A DNA stretch of 64,000 bases from Synechococcus sp. WH 8020 (GCF_001040845.1 NZ_CP011941.1:1706728-1770727); one strand, 5' to 3'; numbered from the stretch's first letter, positions 34,810 to 44,141 are shown. The notes: generated from the sequence alone by a model not told the origin. Program-made: numbers and translations.

Positions 34810-37800
34810 TAGTTGAGCTGCGGATCAGAAGAAGGCTTGGCATCAGCCTGACCAAGAAGTGTTTTCATTACCACGTAGAACACAGGAACAACCAGAGTGG
34901 AAAGGAACGTGGCCACTAACAAGCCACCAAACACCACCAAACCGAGTGAAGACTGGCTTTGAGCACCAGCTCCACTCGCCAGCATTAAGGGCAAGAATCC
35001 GGTTAATGAGGAGATCGCTGTCATCAAAATCGGTCTTAAGCGAGATTGAGCAGCAAAGCGAGCAGCTTCAAGAGCTGAAGTGCCTTCGCCCATTTTTTGG
35101 TTGGCGAGATCAACAATCAAGATCGCGTTACCGCCGGCCAAGCCGATCAACATCACCAGACCAACCTGGGCATAAATATTGAGAACCTGACCAGCAGCAC
35201 CAAGAAACACCAAGGCACCAAGCAACGCAGTTGGTACCGTCAGCAGAATGATGATGGGATCCGAATAGCTTTCATATTGGGCTGAAAGCACCAAGAACAC
35301 CGCCAAAATACCAAGAGCAAAAATCACAACGGCCAAGGATCCTGCCTTCACTTCTTCTCTTGAGATACCAGTCCAATCGAAGCCCAAGCCTTGCAGATTG
35401 GCATCTTTGAAGATTGTCTTCATCGCTGTAATCGCCTGACCAGAGCTTTTGCCGACGGCTGGTGTTCCGTCAATTTTGATCGAGCGGTAGAGATTGAAGT
35501 GAGGGATCACGCTTGGGCCAGTGGTTGGCTTCACGGTGAAAAACTCAGACAAAGGGATTTGTTCCCCTTTCATACTCTTCACATAAACCGACGAAAGCTG
35601 CTCAGGCGTTGCTCGATTGACATCATCAGCCTGAACATAGACACGTCGAACCTTACCTTCCTGGAAGGTGTCGTTGACATAGGCACCACCAAAATTGACG
35701 CTAAAAGATTGCATGGCGGAGCCAAAATCAACTCCTAGAGAAGCCATCTTCTCGCGATTCACCTTGATCTCAATCTGAGGCGATTCTGGAGAAAATAATG
35801 TATAGACACGGTTGAGAATTGGATTGGTATTGCCCGCCTGAATAATCTGCCCAGCGGAAGCAAAGAATTGGTTCAATCCATAGGCTCCACTACTCTTATC
35901 TAATAGCTGAAATTCAAAACCACCACCAGCGCCATAACCAGGAATCGATGGAGGCTCCACCACAAACACCCGGCCACCATCAATCGACATCAACAGCTTC
36001 TTGTTCAAGCGTTCAACAATCGCCGCCACGGAGTGTTCGCTTCCTTGACGTTCATCCCAATGCTTCGTTCCAAAGAAGAACAGTCCTTTGTTTGGAGCAT
36101 TTCCATCCAAACTGGCTCCACTAAACAAAGCAGCAGCAGAAATATCATCCTCAGATCGCAAAACCTCTGCCACTTTGCGGTTAATCGCTAGGGTCGTTTC
36201 ATTCGAAACACCCTCTGGAGCCTGCACAAAGCCAATGGCATAACCCTGGTCTTCGATCGGAACAAATCCACCAGGAATGCGTGTGAAAGCAAAGCCAGTG
36301 AGCAGGATCCCGGCGGCAAGAGCCGCCATCACAATCGGACGGGCTTTGAGCACCTGGTCAAGGACTTTGGAATAACGCTTCTCAAAGCCTGAGTAAAAAC
36401 GATTGAAATGAATGAAAATCTGAGGAACATACCAGCCAACAACAAGACCAATCGCCGTGAACAAGATCACAGGTATGAGATTGGTTACACCAACGAGAAT
36501 TAAACCCACAACGGCTCCGCCCACAGCTCCAGGCATCCGCAATGGAATCGAAGTGAGCTTCATCGCAACGAAGCCCACCAAGGCACCAACAACCACTGGA
36601 ATCAGGACCAATCCGGCCCCATCGCCGGCGCTCAAAAGGCCGTACGCAAATCCAAGAAAAACACCTGCTGTGGCGTATTGCTGTTTACTTAGCTGCTTGG
36701 TGTCCTTCGAAAGCAACAGAGCCGCCAGCATTGGCGAGAAGGTGAGTGCGTTGAAGGTTGAGATCCCGATCGAGAACAGGATGGTGGCAGCAAACTGTTT
36801 GTAAATCGTTCCCGTTGCTCCTGGGAAAAACAACACAGGGAGGAAAACGGCCATCTTCACCAGCGACGTGGCAATCACAGCGCTGAAGAGTTCATCCATG
36901 GTGGCCATCGCCGCCTGAACCGATGTCATCCCTTCAGCTTTTTTGGCAGACGTGTCTTCCACCACGGTGATTGCATCATCAACAACCAAACCTGTTGCCA
37001 GAACGAGGCCAAACAAGGTGAGCTGATTCAGAGAGAACCCGAAGGCCAACACGAGAGCGAACGTACCAATCAAGGCCACAGGAATGGCGATGGCGGGAAC
37101 AAGCGTCGCTTTCCAATTCTGGAGGAATAAAAATAAAATCAAGACCACAAGAATCACTGCATCCCGCAGAGAATTTGTGACACCTTTGATCGACTGATTA
37201 ATGAAGTCGGTAGTGTCGTAAATCACCTGGGTATCTAGGCCAACAGGAAGCGTCTGTTCGAATTGCTCCATCACCTCCTTCACGCCGTTAGACACCTGAA
37301 TGGCGTTACTACCCGACAGCTGATAAACAGCAACACCAACAGAAGGTGTGCCTTTGAGGTCCATCGCGTCGATGCCATAGGTTTCTCCACCCAGGCTCAC
37401 GCGACCAACGTCTTTGAGCTTGATCAAACCACCCGTATCGGTCGTTTTTAAAACGATATTTTCAAACTCTGATTCCGTCGTCAAACGGCCTTGCAATTGC
37501 ACAGTGAATGTATATTGCTGACCTTCAGGAGCAGGAGAGCCACCAATTTTACCAGCAGGAACGAGGCGGTTCTGGCTTTGAAGTTGCTGTACAACATCGG
37601 CCGAAGTAAGCCCATTTGCCGCAAGTTTTTCCGGATCGAGCCACAGCCTAAAAGCAACTTTACGATTGCCAAAGTAGGTAACTTCTCCAACACCAGGCAC
37701 GCGTTTAATATTATCGGTTAAGTTTTTATCCAAGTAGCCACTAATGGTTTCAACACTATATTCCGTCTTAGAAGGGTCAGAATTAACGAAGTTATAAACA

Positions 37801-38219
37801 AGTAGAATCGAGTTCGAAGCCTTATTAACTGTGACGCCCGACTTGCGAACCTCCTCAGGAAGCTGGGGCTCAGCCAATGAAACTCTATTCTGAACATTAA
37901 CCTGATTAATATTCCCGTCAGTTCCGCTATTAAAAGAAACAGAAACAGAACTCACCCCATCAGAAGAGCTGTTGGAAGTAATGAAATCCATATTTTCCAC
38001 ACCATTAATCTGCTGCTCAAGCACGGTGGTCACTCCCTGCTCAACTGAAACGGCATCAGCACCTACGTAGGTGGCCTGGACCTTGACCGTTGGAGGAGCA
38101 ATATCAGGAAGATTCTCAATAGGAAGGATAGGGATTGAGATCAATCCCACAATCACGATCAAAAGGCTGCAAACAGTACTGAGTACTGGTCGCGTGATGA
38201 AATTATTTGATGCAGACAT
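34809..38219 (-). CDS. RND efflux pump, HAE1/AcrB family, with extra membrane insertion
   Basis: Inner-membrane proton-driven drug exporter. The 1136-residue protein has the AcrB layout: TM1 (PVLSTVCSLLIVIVGLISI), first porter domain, the TM4 proton-relay helix with adjacent aspartates (GLVLATGLVVDDAITVVED), and the C-terminal TM8-12 (FALGILAVFLVLSAQYESYSDP and later). Normal length is about 1040. Residues ~510-605, between TM6 and TM7, hold four extra hydrophobic segments where AcrB has only a short cytoplasmic helix. It is downstream of its adaptor gene with a 9-base gap. Confidence 0.93.
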   Translation of the reverse strand: MSASNNFITRPVLSTVCSLLIVIVGLISIPILPIENLPDIAPPTVKVQATYVGADAVSVEQGVTTVLEQQINGVENMDFITSNSSSDGVSSVSVSFNSGTDGNINQVNVQNRVSLAEPQLPEEVRKSGVTVNKASNSILLVYNFVNSDPSKTEYSVETISGYLDKNLTDNIKRVPGVGEVTYFGNRKVAFRLWLDPEKLAANGLTSADVVQQLQSQNRLVPAGKIGGSPAPEGQQYTFTVQLQGRLTTESEFENIVLKTTDTGGLIKLKDVGRVSLGGETYGIDAMDLKGTPSVGVAVYQLSGSNAIQVSNGVKEVMEQFEQTLPVGLDTQVIYDTTDFINQSIKGVTNSLRDAVILVVLILFLFLQNWKATLVPAIAIPVALIGTFALVLAFGFSLNQLTLFGLVLATGLVVDDAITVVEDTSAKKAEGMTSVQAAMATMDELFSAVIATSLVKMAVFLPVLFFPGATGTIYKQFAATILFSIGISTFNALTFSPMLAALLLSKDTKQLSKQQYATAGVFLGFAYGLLSAGDGAGLVLIPVVVGALVGFVAMKLTSIPLRMPGAVGGAVVGLILVGVTNLIPVILFTAIGLVVGWYVPQIFIHFNRFYSGFEKRYSKVLDQVLKARPIVMAALAAGILLTGFAFTRIPGGFVPIEDQGYAIGFVQAPEGVSNETTLAINRKVAEVLRSEDDISAAALFSGASLDGNAPNKGLFFFGTKHWDERQGSEHSVAAIVERLNKKLLMSIDGGRVFVVEPPSIPGYGAGGGFEFQLLDKSSGAYGLNQFFASAGQIIQAGNTNPILNRVYTLFSPESPQIEIKVNREKMASLGVDFGSAMQSFSVNFGGAYVNDTFQEGKVRRVYVQADDVNRATPEQLSSVYVKSMKGEQIPLSEFFTVKPTTGPSVIPHFNLYRSIKIDGTPAVGKSSGQAITAMKTIFKDANLQGLGFDWTGISREEVKAGSLAVVIFALGILAVFLVLSAQYESYSDPIIILLTVPTALLGALVFLGAAGQVLNIYAQVGLVMLIGLAGGNAILIVDLANQKMGEGTSALEAARFAAQSRLRPILMTAISSLTGFLPLMLASGAGAQSQSSLGLVVFGGLLVATFLSTLVVPVFYVVMKTLLGQADAKPSSDPQLN

Positions 38220-38228
38220 GAATCAACC

Positions 38229-39368
38229 TCAGTTCTTAGCTGCAGCAGGCTGTGATCCCGCGCGTTGTGTTTTCACCTGAATCGGCATTCCATGCTTGAG
38301 ATTGAGGAGATTGCTCGTAATCACCTTCTCGTTGAGCTTTAGACCTTTCGTGACGGGATAACGATTGTTCTGAACCTGACCAATATTGACTGGTGTTTGA
38401 AGTGCAAACAGGGCATTTTCTGGCAACTTTCCCCTCTCGATACCTTGACTGATCCGTTCGATGTCAGACTTGCCTGGATTGGCCTTCAGGTCGGCAAAGC
38501 TGCCAACACGAAAGACAAAGCTTTGCCCTGAGGTTTGCGTCACTGCCGCAAACGGCACTGAAATCTGCTGACCGGATTTCAATTGAACCCTGGTCCGTAG
38601 TCGCTGACCACTTCGTAGCTGGCCATCATCGTTGTTAAACAAAGCCTTCACTAACAGACCCTGAGTTTGAGGATTCACTTGAGGATCAATCGACTCAATC
38701 TGACTCGTGGCAAGGGGCTTAACCGTTCCAGGCACACTCAAAATGACGGGTTGGCCGATGGCAAGACGATCCCCATAGACCGCCGGCACTTCGACCTTCG
38801 CCTCAAGAATGTTGTTTTGCACCACACTCGTGAACGGTTGGTTTTGAGTCACCACATCCCCAACCTTCACCTGGACATTTGCCACGGTCCCTGCGGTCGG
38901 AGAGCGCAAATTGCTGTAACTGAGCTGTGCTTCTAACGCTTTGACTTTTTCAACTGCAGCGACGTAACGCGTGCGATAAGAGTCCCTTTGACGCAGCGAA
39001 GCCGCCCCTGCTTTTGCGAGAAATTCCTCACGCTCCCAATCAACTTTGGCTGTTGCCGCTTTGGCTCGTTGTTCCGCCAACGCCGCCCGCTCCTGAACCT
39101 GATCGAGCACGACGAGCAACTGACCCGCATCAATACGATCGCCCTGAGACACTTTGATCTCAGTGACACGGCCTGTCGTCTGGGCTGCTAGCTCGACCAA
39201 CTCATTGGCCTCGAGCGTGCTCACCGTATCGATATCGTCGGTGAACGTAGCTTCAAGAACAGATGCTTGCTGGACCGGTAGCACTGGTGTCTGTTCATCA
39301 GAGCCTCCACAAGCACTAATGGACATTGCTGTTAAAAGCACAGGCAGCAGTGGACGAAAACGCAGCAC
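38229..39368 (-). CDS. RND efflux periplasmic adaptor (AcrA/MexA type)
   Basis: A 379-residue membrane-fusion lipoprotein (signal ending MSISAC, Cys ~20). It has the two lipoyl halves (ELAAQTTGRVTEIKVSQGDRIDAGQLLVVLD and NLRSPTAGTVANVQVKVGDVV) separated by a coiled-coil hairpin (AALAEQRAKAATAKVDWEREEF and AAVEKVKALEAQL). A beta-barrel domain follows. It bridges the pump to an outer-membrane channel. No TolC-type gene is in the window, so the channel must be encoded elsewhere. First gene of the operon. Confidence 0.93.
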   Translation of the reverse strand: MLRFRPLLPVLLTAMSISACGGSDEQTPVLPVQQASVLEATFTDDIDTVSTLEANELVELAAQTTGRVTEIKVSQGDRIDAGQLLVVLDQVQERAALAEQRAKAATAKVDWEREEFLAKAGAASLRQRDSYRTRYVAAVEKVKALEAQLSYSNLRSPTAGTVANVQVKVGDVVTQNQPFTSVVQNNILEAKVEVPAVYGDRLAIGQPVILSVPGTVKPLATSQIESIDPQVNPQTQGLLVKALFNNDDGQLRSGQRLRTRVQLKSGQQISVPFAAVTQTSGQSFVFRVGSFADLKANPGKSDIERISQGIERGKLPENALFALQTPVNIGQVQNNRYPVTKGLKLNEKVITSNLLNLKHGMPIQVKTQRAGSQPAAAKN

Positions 39369-39472
39369 AAATCCTGTGACGAACGTAGGGATTATGTACG
39401 AATTTCAACCCAATTTTGGTTCGGATCAGGCAAGAATCCATACACAAATACGATTGAGGGGAGATTGCTCGG

Positions 39473-41668
39473 TTGGTTGAAGATCTGTTCAGCCACCACG
39501 GGAAAGAGCTGAGGCGGCGTCAGGCGCCCTTGGCTGACCGTTTAAGGCCCACATCACTCGAGGAATTTGCAGGCCAACACGCGATTCTCGCCGAAGGCCG
39601 TTTGCTGCGCCGGGCGATCGCCGCAGACCGAGTGGGCAATCTGATCCTGCACGGACCGCCTGGCGTTGGGAAGACAACCCTGGCCAGGATCATTGCCACC
39701 CACACCCGTGCGCAGTTCAGCAGCCTGAATGCTGTTTTAGCTGGCGTTAAGGACCTACGTGAGCAAGTGGAAGCCGCCAAGCAGCGCTTGGAGAAACATG
39801 GCTTGCGAACCATCCTGTTCATCGATGAAGTGCATCGCTTCAACAGTGCTCAACAGGATGCGCTGCTCCCTTGGGTCGAGAACGGCACGCTCACCCTGAT
39901 CGGTGCCACCACAGAGAACCCTTACTTCGAAGTCAACAAAGCTCTCGTGAGTCGCTCGCGCCTGTTTCGACTTCAATGCCTGGAGGCGAGTGACCTCCGT
40001 CAATTACTCCATCGAGCTCTTCACGACAAAGAGCGGGGCTATGGCAATCGTTCGGTCACGATCACGGCCGAGGCCGAAACTCACTTAGTGGATGTGGCCA
40101 ACGGGGACGCGCGCAGCCTCCTCAATGCCCTCGAGCTTGCAGTGGAAAGCACAACTGCCAGCGATCCTGAGGCCGCGATTGAGATTGATTTGACCATCGC
40201 CGAGGAGTCGATTCAAGAGCGCGCTGTGCTCTACGACAAACAGGGAGATGCCCACTTCGACACGATTAGCGCATTCATCAAATCCCTGCGGGGCTCCGAT
40301 GCGGATGCCGCCCTGTTTTGGTTGGCTCGCATGTTGGAAGCGGGGGAAAATCCAAGGTTCATCTTTCGACGGATGTTGATTGCAGCCGGGGAGGACATTG
40401 GTCTTGCCGACCCCCAAGCCGTCGTTGTGGTCGAAGCCTGCGCCGCGGCCTTCGAACGCATCGGCCTACCAGAGGGGCTGTACCCGTTGGCCCAGGCAGC
40501 CCTCTACCTGGCCTGCGCTGAAAAAAGCAACAGCACGATGGGACTGTTCGAAGCGATCCGTCTTGTTCGCAGTACTCAGAATCAGGATGTGCCAAGCCAC
40601 CTCCGCGATGCCCATCGCGATGGTGATGCCTTTGGCGATGGAAAGGGATATCGCTACCCCCACGCCTACAGGGAGCATTGGATCGCACAGAATTACCTTC
40701 CCGATGCGCTGCAAGGGGAGGTGTTCTGGACACCGAGCAAGCAAGGCTGGGAGGGAGAACGACGAGGAAGAATGCTCGAACGTCGGGCTGCTCAGCTCGC
40801 CGTGGCAGGAGAAGCGGCCCAAACCCATCCCCTACTCCTCAGTAGTGGTCCAGACCTTCCAGACATGGAGCGCTGGCTGCATCGACAGCTCGCCCAAAAC
40901 GATGAGCGTTTGCAAGACCTCCAGCAGAGACTCTGGACAGACGTGACCTTTCAACGCACCGACAGGGTGCTGGTCCTCGGGGGGCGATCCCTGCTCTGGG
41001 CCCTGGGTCCACTCAATGCTGTGCAAGAGGGGAGCGTCACCATCCTGTGCAACACCGCTGAAGAACACGCCCGACTTGAAGCCCAGCTTGAGCTGCTGGA
41101 TCCATTGCATCGTCCCAACCTGCTTAGGGGTGGATCCGAGGCTTTGCAAGGGCTTCCTCAAGACTGGCAATTCGAAGTCGTCGGGGGGCGACTCAGCAGT
41201 GAGGATCGCGATTGGATCGAATCTCCAGAGTTTTGGCAGAAACTGCAAGGCAAGCTGTCATCAGCGGCTCAGCTGCATGTTCTTCTCAGCCAAACAGCGA
41301 TCGGTCCAGCGGCAGCGCTCTCAGAGCAATGCCCTGGATCCAACGAAGCCCTCTCAGAACTGATCGAAAAGGAACAACAGTGGCTTTTAACCCAGCAGCT
41401 TGATCAGCTCGTACGGCAGCAGCTCGAAGCCCTCTCAGCCTCAGTGATCACGGAGCAGTGGCAGGAATCTCTGTCACTGCCGATCGACGAACGCCTCATG
41501 AAACGCTGGCTTGGAAAGGACCGTCCCTATCGATCTCTGATCAATCGCTGCAGACAATCCGAGGTGGTGCTCTCCACACTTCAGCAGCTCCTGCAAACAC
41601 AACGGGGTGGGCAATTGCCACAACCGCTGATCCATCGCCGATTGACCTGCACGATGCTGTGCTCCTAG
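39473..41668 (+). CDS. rarA: RarA/MgsA recombination ATPase fused to a Rossmann-like C-terminal domain
   Basis: Residues 1-430 are a full RarA clamp-loader-like AAA+ ATPase that acts at stalled replication forks: Walker A GPPGVGKTTLARI, Walker B FIDEVHRFNSAQQDALLPWVENG, sensor region GATTENPYFEVN, and C-terminal helical parts (AAGEDIGLADPQA). Residues ~450-731 are an added domain with VLVLGGRSLLWALGPLN (Rossmann-like motif I) resembling a methyltransferase fold, without a clear catalytic motif. The start is a TTG at 39473. The fused form is common in picocyanobacteria. Diverges from the RND adaptor. Confidence 0.92.
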   Translation: MVEDLFSHHGKELRRRQAPLADRLRPTSLEEFAGQHAILAEGRLLRRAIAADRVGNLILHGPPGVGKTTLARIIATHTRAQFSSLNAVLAGVKDLREQVEAAKQRLEKHGLRTILFIDEVHRFNSAQQDALLPWVENGTLTLIGATTENPYFEVNKALVSRSRLFRLQCLEASDLRQLLHRALHDKERGYGNRSVTITAEAETHLVDVANGDARSLLNALELAVESTTASDPEAAIEIDLTIAEESIQERAVLYDKQGDAHFDTISAFIKSLRGSDADAALFWLARMLEAGENPRFIFRRMLIAAGEDIGLADPQAVVVVEACAAAFERIGLPEGLYPLAQAALYLACAEKSNSTMGLFEAIRLVRSTQNQDVPSHLRDAHRDGDAFGDGKGYRYPHAYREHWIAQNYLPDALQGEVFWTPSKQGWEGERRGRMLERRAAQLAVAGEAAQTHPLLLSSGPDLPDMERWLHRQLAQNDERLQDLQQRLWTDVTFQRTDRVLVLGGRSLLWALGPLNAVQEGSVTILCNTAEEHARLEAQLELLDPLHRPNLLRGGSEALQGLPQDWQFEVVGGRLSSEDRDWIESPEFWQKLQGKLSSAAQLHVLLSQTAIGPAAALSEQCPGSNEALSELIEKEQQWLLTQQLDQLVRQQLEALSASVITEQWQESLSLPIDERLMKRWLGKDRPYRSLINRCRQSEVVLSTLQQLLQTQRGGQLPQPLIHRRLTCTMLCS

Positions 41669-41678
41669 TGGCCAGCCA

Positions 41679-41708
41679 TAAAAAAAAGCCCCGGCATCGC
41701 CGAGGCTT
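41679..41708 (-). terminator. Rho-independent terminator
   Basis: On the minus strand AAGCCTCGGC-GAT-GCCGGGGCTT is followed by a T run. It ends the DUF1400 gene transcript and may also stop rarA from the other side. Confidence 0.88.
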
Positions 41709-41729
41709 GGAAAGGCCGAAGCCGTGCGA

Positions 41730-42386
41730 TCACCAGAGGCCGCGAACGGGAGCAGGTGCAGCAGCGCGAGGTGCGGGCGCAGCAGGAAGGATCTGCTTGG
41801 CTTGTACACAAGCGGGCAGGAAGACGTACCAAGACAACAGGGAAGTGGCCTGGGCGCCATCAAGACCGTCCTTACAGACGTTCTGGGAACCATCGGAAGC
41901 ACCGTTGTCAGCCAAAGCGAAGTCAACGGGAAGAGCATTCAGGATGCCGGCAGAAGAGATCTGGCCGTCAGCAGCATCAAGGATGATGGCGGAGCGAAGA
42001 GCAACAACAGCTGTCTCCTGCTTCCTCCAGTAGGGGTAGTAGCTCTTGGTCTGATCCTGCAGGAAGGCAACGCCATCACTGGAATAGAGGAAACGTGAAA
42101 CGCCCACGAGGTCAACCTCGTAAGAACGGGTCATGCCTTCCTGGATTTCATCTGCAGTCCAACCGGAATTGTTGATTCCACCTTGAAGACCGCGATCGGT
42201 GATTTCACCGTCTGCGAAGAAGGTTTTAAAAGCGTTGGACTTAGTGGACCAAACAGCACCACCTGTTTTCCAGCGCACAGGACGCTGAGCGGCTTCAGCC
42301 GAAACAGCCAAAGTTGTGAGAGACGCAGCGGCGAGAACGCCAGCAGCAAGACGGGTGAACACGGACGATGGAGATATAGACATCAT
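41730..42386 (-). CDS. Exported DUF1400-type protein
   Basis: A 218-residue secreted protein. The signal peptide (RLAAGVLAAASLTTLAVSAEA) is followed by a region typical of DUF1400: VDLVGVSRFLYSSDGVAFL and VALRSAIILDAADGQISSAGILNALPVDF. In other cyanobacteria this region precedes an alpha/beta hydrolase; here the hydrolase is missing and the protein ends in an Ala/Pro-rich tail (AAPAPRAAAPAPV). It has its own terminator and a repeat-rich upstream region. Function unknown. Confidence 0.75.
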   Translation of the reverse strand: MMSISPSSVFTRLAAGVLAAASLTTLAVSAEAAQRPVRWKTGGAVWSTKSNAFKTFFADGEITDRGLQGGINNSGWTADEIQEGMTRSYEVDLVGVSRFLYSSDGVAFLQDQTKSYYPYWRKQETAVVALRSAIILDAADGQISSAGILNALPVDFALADNGASDGSQNVCKDGLDGAQATSLLSWYVFLPACVQAKQILPAAPAPRAAAPAPVRGLW

Positions 42387-42452
42387 TTAAAACTTAGTCG
42401 CAGGAAAATGGATTGCCAACAAAAATGGTGGGTCCAGTACCAAAAACTGTCC

Positions 42453-42486
42453 CCAATGCGCACTATTGGAACCAATGCACTATTGG
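42453..42486. promoter_or_regulatory. Two tandem inverted repeats upstream of the DUF1400 gene
   Basis: Read on the minus strand, CCAATAGTGCATTGG (42472-42486) and CCAATAGTGCGCATTGG (42453-42469) follow each other with a 19-base period, about two helix turns. They lie 67-100 bases before the ATG at 42386. The layout suggests a dimeric regulator binding side by side. Confidence 0.55.
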
Positions 42487-42699
42487 TATTAAATCGAGAC
42501 TCACGACTCTCGCCCTATGAGTGCTTTAAAGCGACAAATACTCAGCGTCTGGGATCTCACACAGCTTCCATCCTTTAGGGCAAGCCGCAGCTTTCTGGTC
42601 AGCAAAAACAGGCCTTCGCCCTCGACATTGATGACTTTCAAGCTTGGAGCCATTAGATAGACACAATCGCAACATAGTTTTCACTCCCGCGTTGAGGGG

Positions 42700-42903
42700 T
42701 CAGCCATCGATGCGAACCGCCGCCCTTTGTTCAAACGCGAGCGTCCACGTTTTCATCGCCACTGAAGCCAGCCTTAACCAGCGATGACGCAAATTGCCCC
42801 CCAATAAAAGCTGGCGAGCTGTCCGCAAACGATCGTCATCGAGCGGCTGAACAAAACGTGCATCCCTTGGGAGGCCCATTTCACCTGGAGTCAACACCTG
42901 CAT
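42700..42903 (-). CDS. Small hypothetical protein
   Basis: A 67-residue basic protein with a continuous amphipathic character: MQVLTPGEMGLPRDARFVQP, then DDDRLRTARQLLLGGNLRHR and a tryptophan-containing helix (MKTWTLAFEQ). No motif is recognised. Codon choices look like those of native genes. It overlaps the small ORF upstream by 23 bases and lies in an otherwise gene-free stretch. Function unknown; it may not be expressed. Confidence 0.45.
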   Translation of the reverse strand: MQVLTPGEMGLPRDARFVQPLDDDRLRTARQLLLGGNLRHRWLRLASVAMKTWTLAFEQRAAVRIDG

Positions 42904-42973
42904 CTGGGATGGTCGCGATCACGCCTAGGAAGCCCAAAACAAGGACAGCGACCACGGTGGAAACAGATCGCAT
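42881..42973 (-). CDS. 30-residue single-helix membrane peptide
   Basis: The ORF from ATG 42973 encodes MRSVSTVVAVLVLGFLGVIA followed by TIPDAGVDSR: one membrane helix with a short polar tail. A GTG five codons upstream (42988) is an alternative start. It lies 45 bases after the phosphopantetheinyl transferase stop on the same strand. It resembles single-helix thylakoid subunits in design but matches none that I know. Confidence 0.45.
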   Translation of the reverse strand: MRSVSTVVAVLVLGFLGVIATIPDAGVDSR

Positions 42974-43018
42974 CCAACCTTGTTCCACGCCAATGAGAGG
43001 CTGATTCTGATTGAGATT

Positions 43019-43636
43019 TCAACTGAGGCAGACCCTTGTTCCAGTCAAGTTCTGCTCGCAAGCTGACACGATCGCAATACCCCATGGCCCTAGTTGGCGA
43101 CAGTGCGCATCAACCTGAAGACCTTTTCCCTGGTGGCTTGCACTCAACCCATCGGCCGCCACAACCCAATGCGACAGATCTTGCGCCAACGATCCCCGAT
43201 GCCACTTAATCGCAGCTTCCTTGATCAGCCAGTGCTCCAACACACTCTGATGAAACGCTTGTTTTGGGAGGCCTTTTAATTGATGTTGCTCGCTTAATGC
43301 GTAATAGCGCCTCATCAGAGCTTCAGAAGCAAAGGGACGATTCAATCGCTCTAAATCAACCCCAACGGGGGCAGAAGACCAGGCCATCAACGCAGAGCCT
43401 TGGCTATGGCTGAGGCTGACAAATCCCCAACCTGAGTGCATCGAGGGAGGCGCACCCGGGGGCGCATGCAAAGGAATCTCCTGCGCAGGCACTCCCCACA
43501 AATCACTAAGGCAGGAACGCATCCAGGCTCGGGAGCCAAGGAAACGCTGCTGACGGGTCTGACCCAAGTTGCAAGCCCAAGCGTGTTCCTGATCTGACAC
43601 GCAAGAATCCACTGAGGACATCGGACCAAGCCACAT
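43019..43636 (-). CDS. 4'-phosphopantetheinyl transferase (Sfp/HetI type)
   Basis: Loads the phosphopantetheine arm onto acyl- or peptidyl-carrier proteins. The family motifs are present: APVGVDLERLNRPF (Mg-binding D and E) and VLEHWLIKEAAIKW (the W-x-x-KEA core). I chose ATG 43636 (MWLGPMSSVDSC), which leaves 37 bases to the divergent peroxiredoxin ATG; frames up to 43711 would run into that gene. Picocyanobacteria often have only one such enzyme, which then serves fatty acid synthesis. Confidence 0.9.
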   Translation of the reverse strand: MWLGPMSSVDSCVSDQEHAWACNLGQTRQQRFLGSRAWMRSCLSDLWGVPAQEIPLHAPPGAPPSMHSGWGFVSLSHSQGSALMAWSSAPVGVDLERLNRPFASEALMRRYYALSEQHQLKGLPKQAFHQSVLEHWLIKEAAIKWHRGSLAQDLSHWVVAADGLSASHQGKGLQVDAHCRQLGPWGIAIVSACEQNLTGTRVCLS

Positions 43637-43673
43637 CACGGTTACGCTTCCGCTCTGGCTGTTGCCTTCCTCC

Positions 43674-44141
43674 ATGACTTTGCAGATCGGCGATCTCGCG
43701 CCTGATTTCACACTTCCTGACCAAAACGGAGAGCCCGTGCACTTGGCCTCCTTGCGGGGGCAGCGCGTGGTGATCTATTTCTATCCCAAAGACGCCACCC
43801 CTGGTTGCACGAAAGAGGCCTGCAACTTCCGAGATCGCTGGTCGTCCTTTCAGGACCATGGAATCCACGTCTTAGGGATCAGCAAGGACAACGCGGCATC
43901 CCATACGCGCTTCATCGCCAAGCAGGAATTGCCCTTCACGCTGTTGAGTGATGAAGAGCCTTGCCCCGTTGCCAGCAGCTTTGAGAGTTACGGTCTGAAA
44001 AAGTTCATGGGCCGCGAATCCATTGGGATGATGCGTCACACCTTCGTCGTAGACGCGGAAGGCCGGTTGGAACTGATCTACCGGAAAGTGAAGTCTGATT
44101 CCATGGCCGATCAAATCCTCAGTGATTTAGGGATCAGCTGA
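43674..44141 (+). CDS. bcp: Peroxiredoxin, BCP/PrxQ type
   Basis: Thiol peroxidase that removes peroxides with thioredoxin. The 155-residue protein from ATG 43674 (MTLQIGDLAPDFTLPDQNG) has the two cysteines in ATPGCTKEACNFRDRW, spaced by four residues as in PrxQ, with the peroxidatic one first. LGISKDNAASHTRFI and a C-terminal MRHTFVVDAEGRLELIYRKV complete the fold. It overlaps the converging coaX by eight bases. Confidence 0.95.
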   Translation: MTLQIGDLAPDFTLPDQNGEPVHLASLRGQRVVIYFYPKDATPGCTKEACNFRDRWSSFQDHGIHVLGISKDNAASHTRFIAKQELPFTLLSDEEPCPVASSFESYGLKKFMGRESIGMMRHTFVVDAEGRLELIYRKVKSDSMADQILSDLGIS

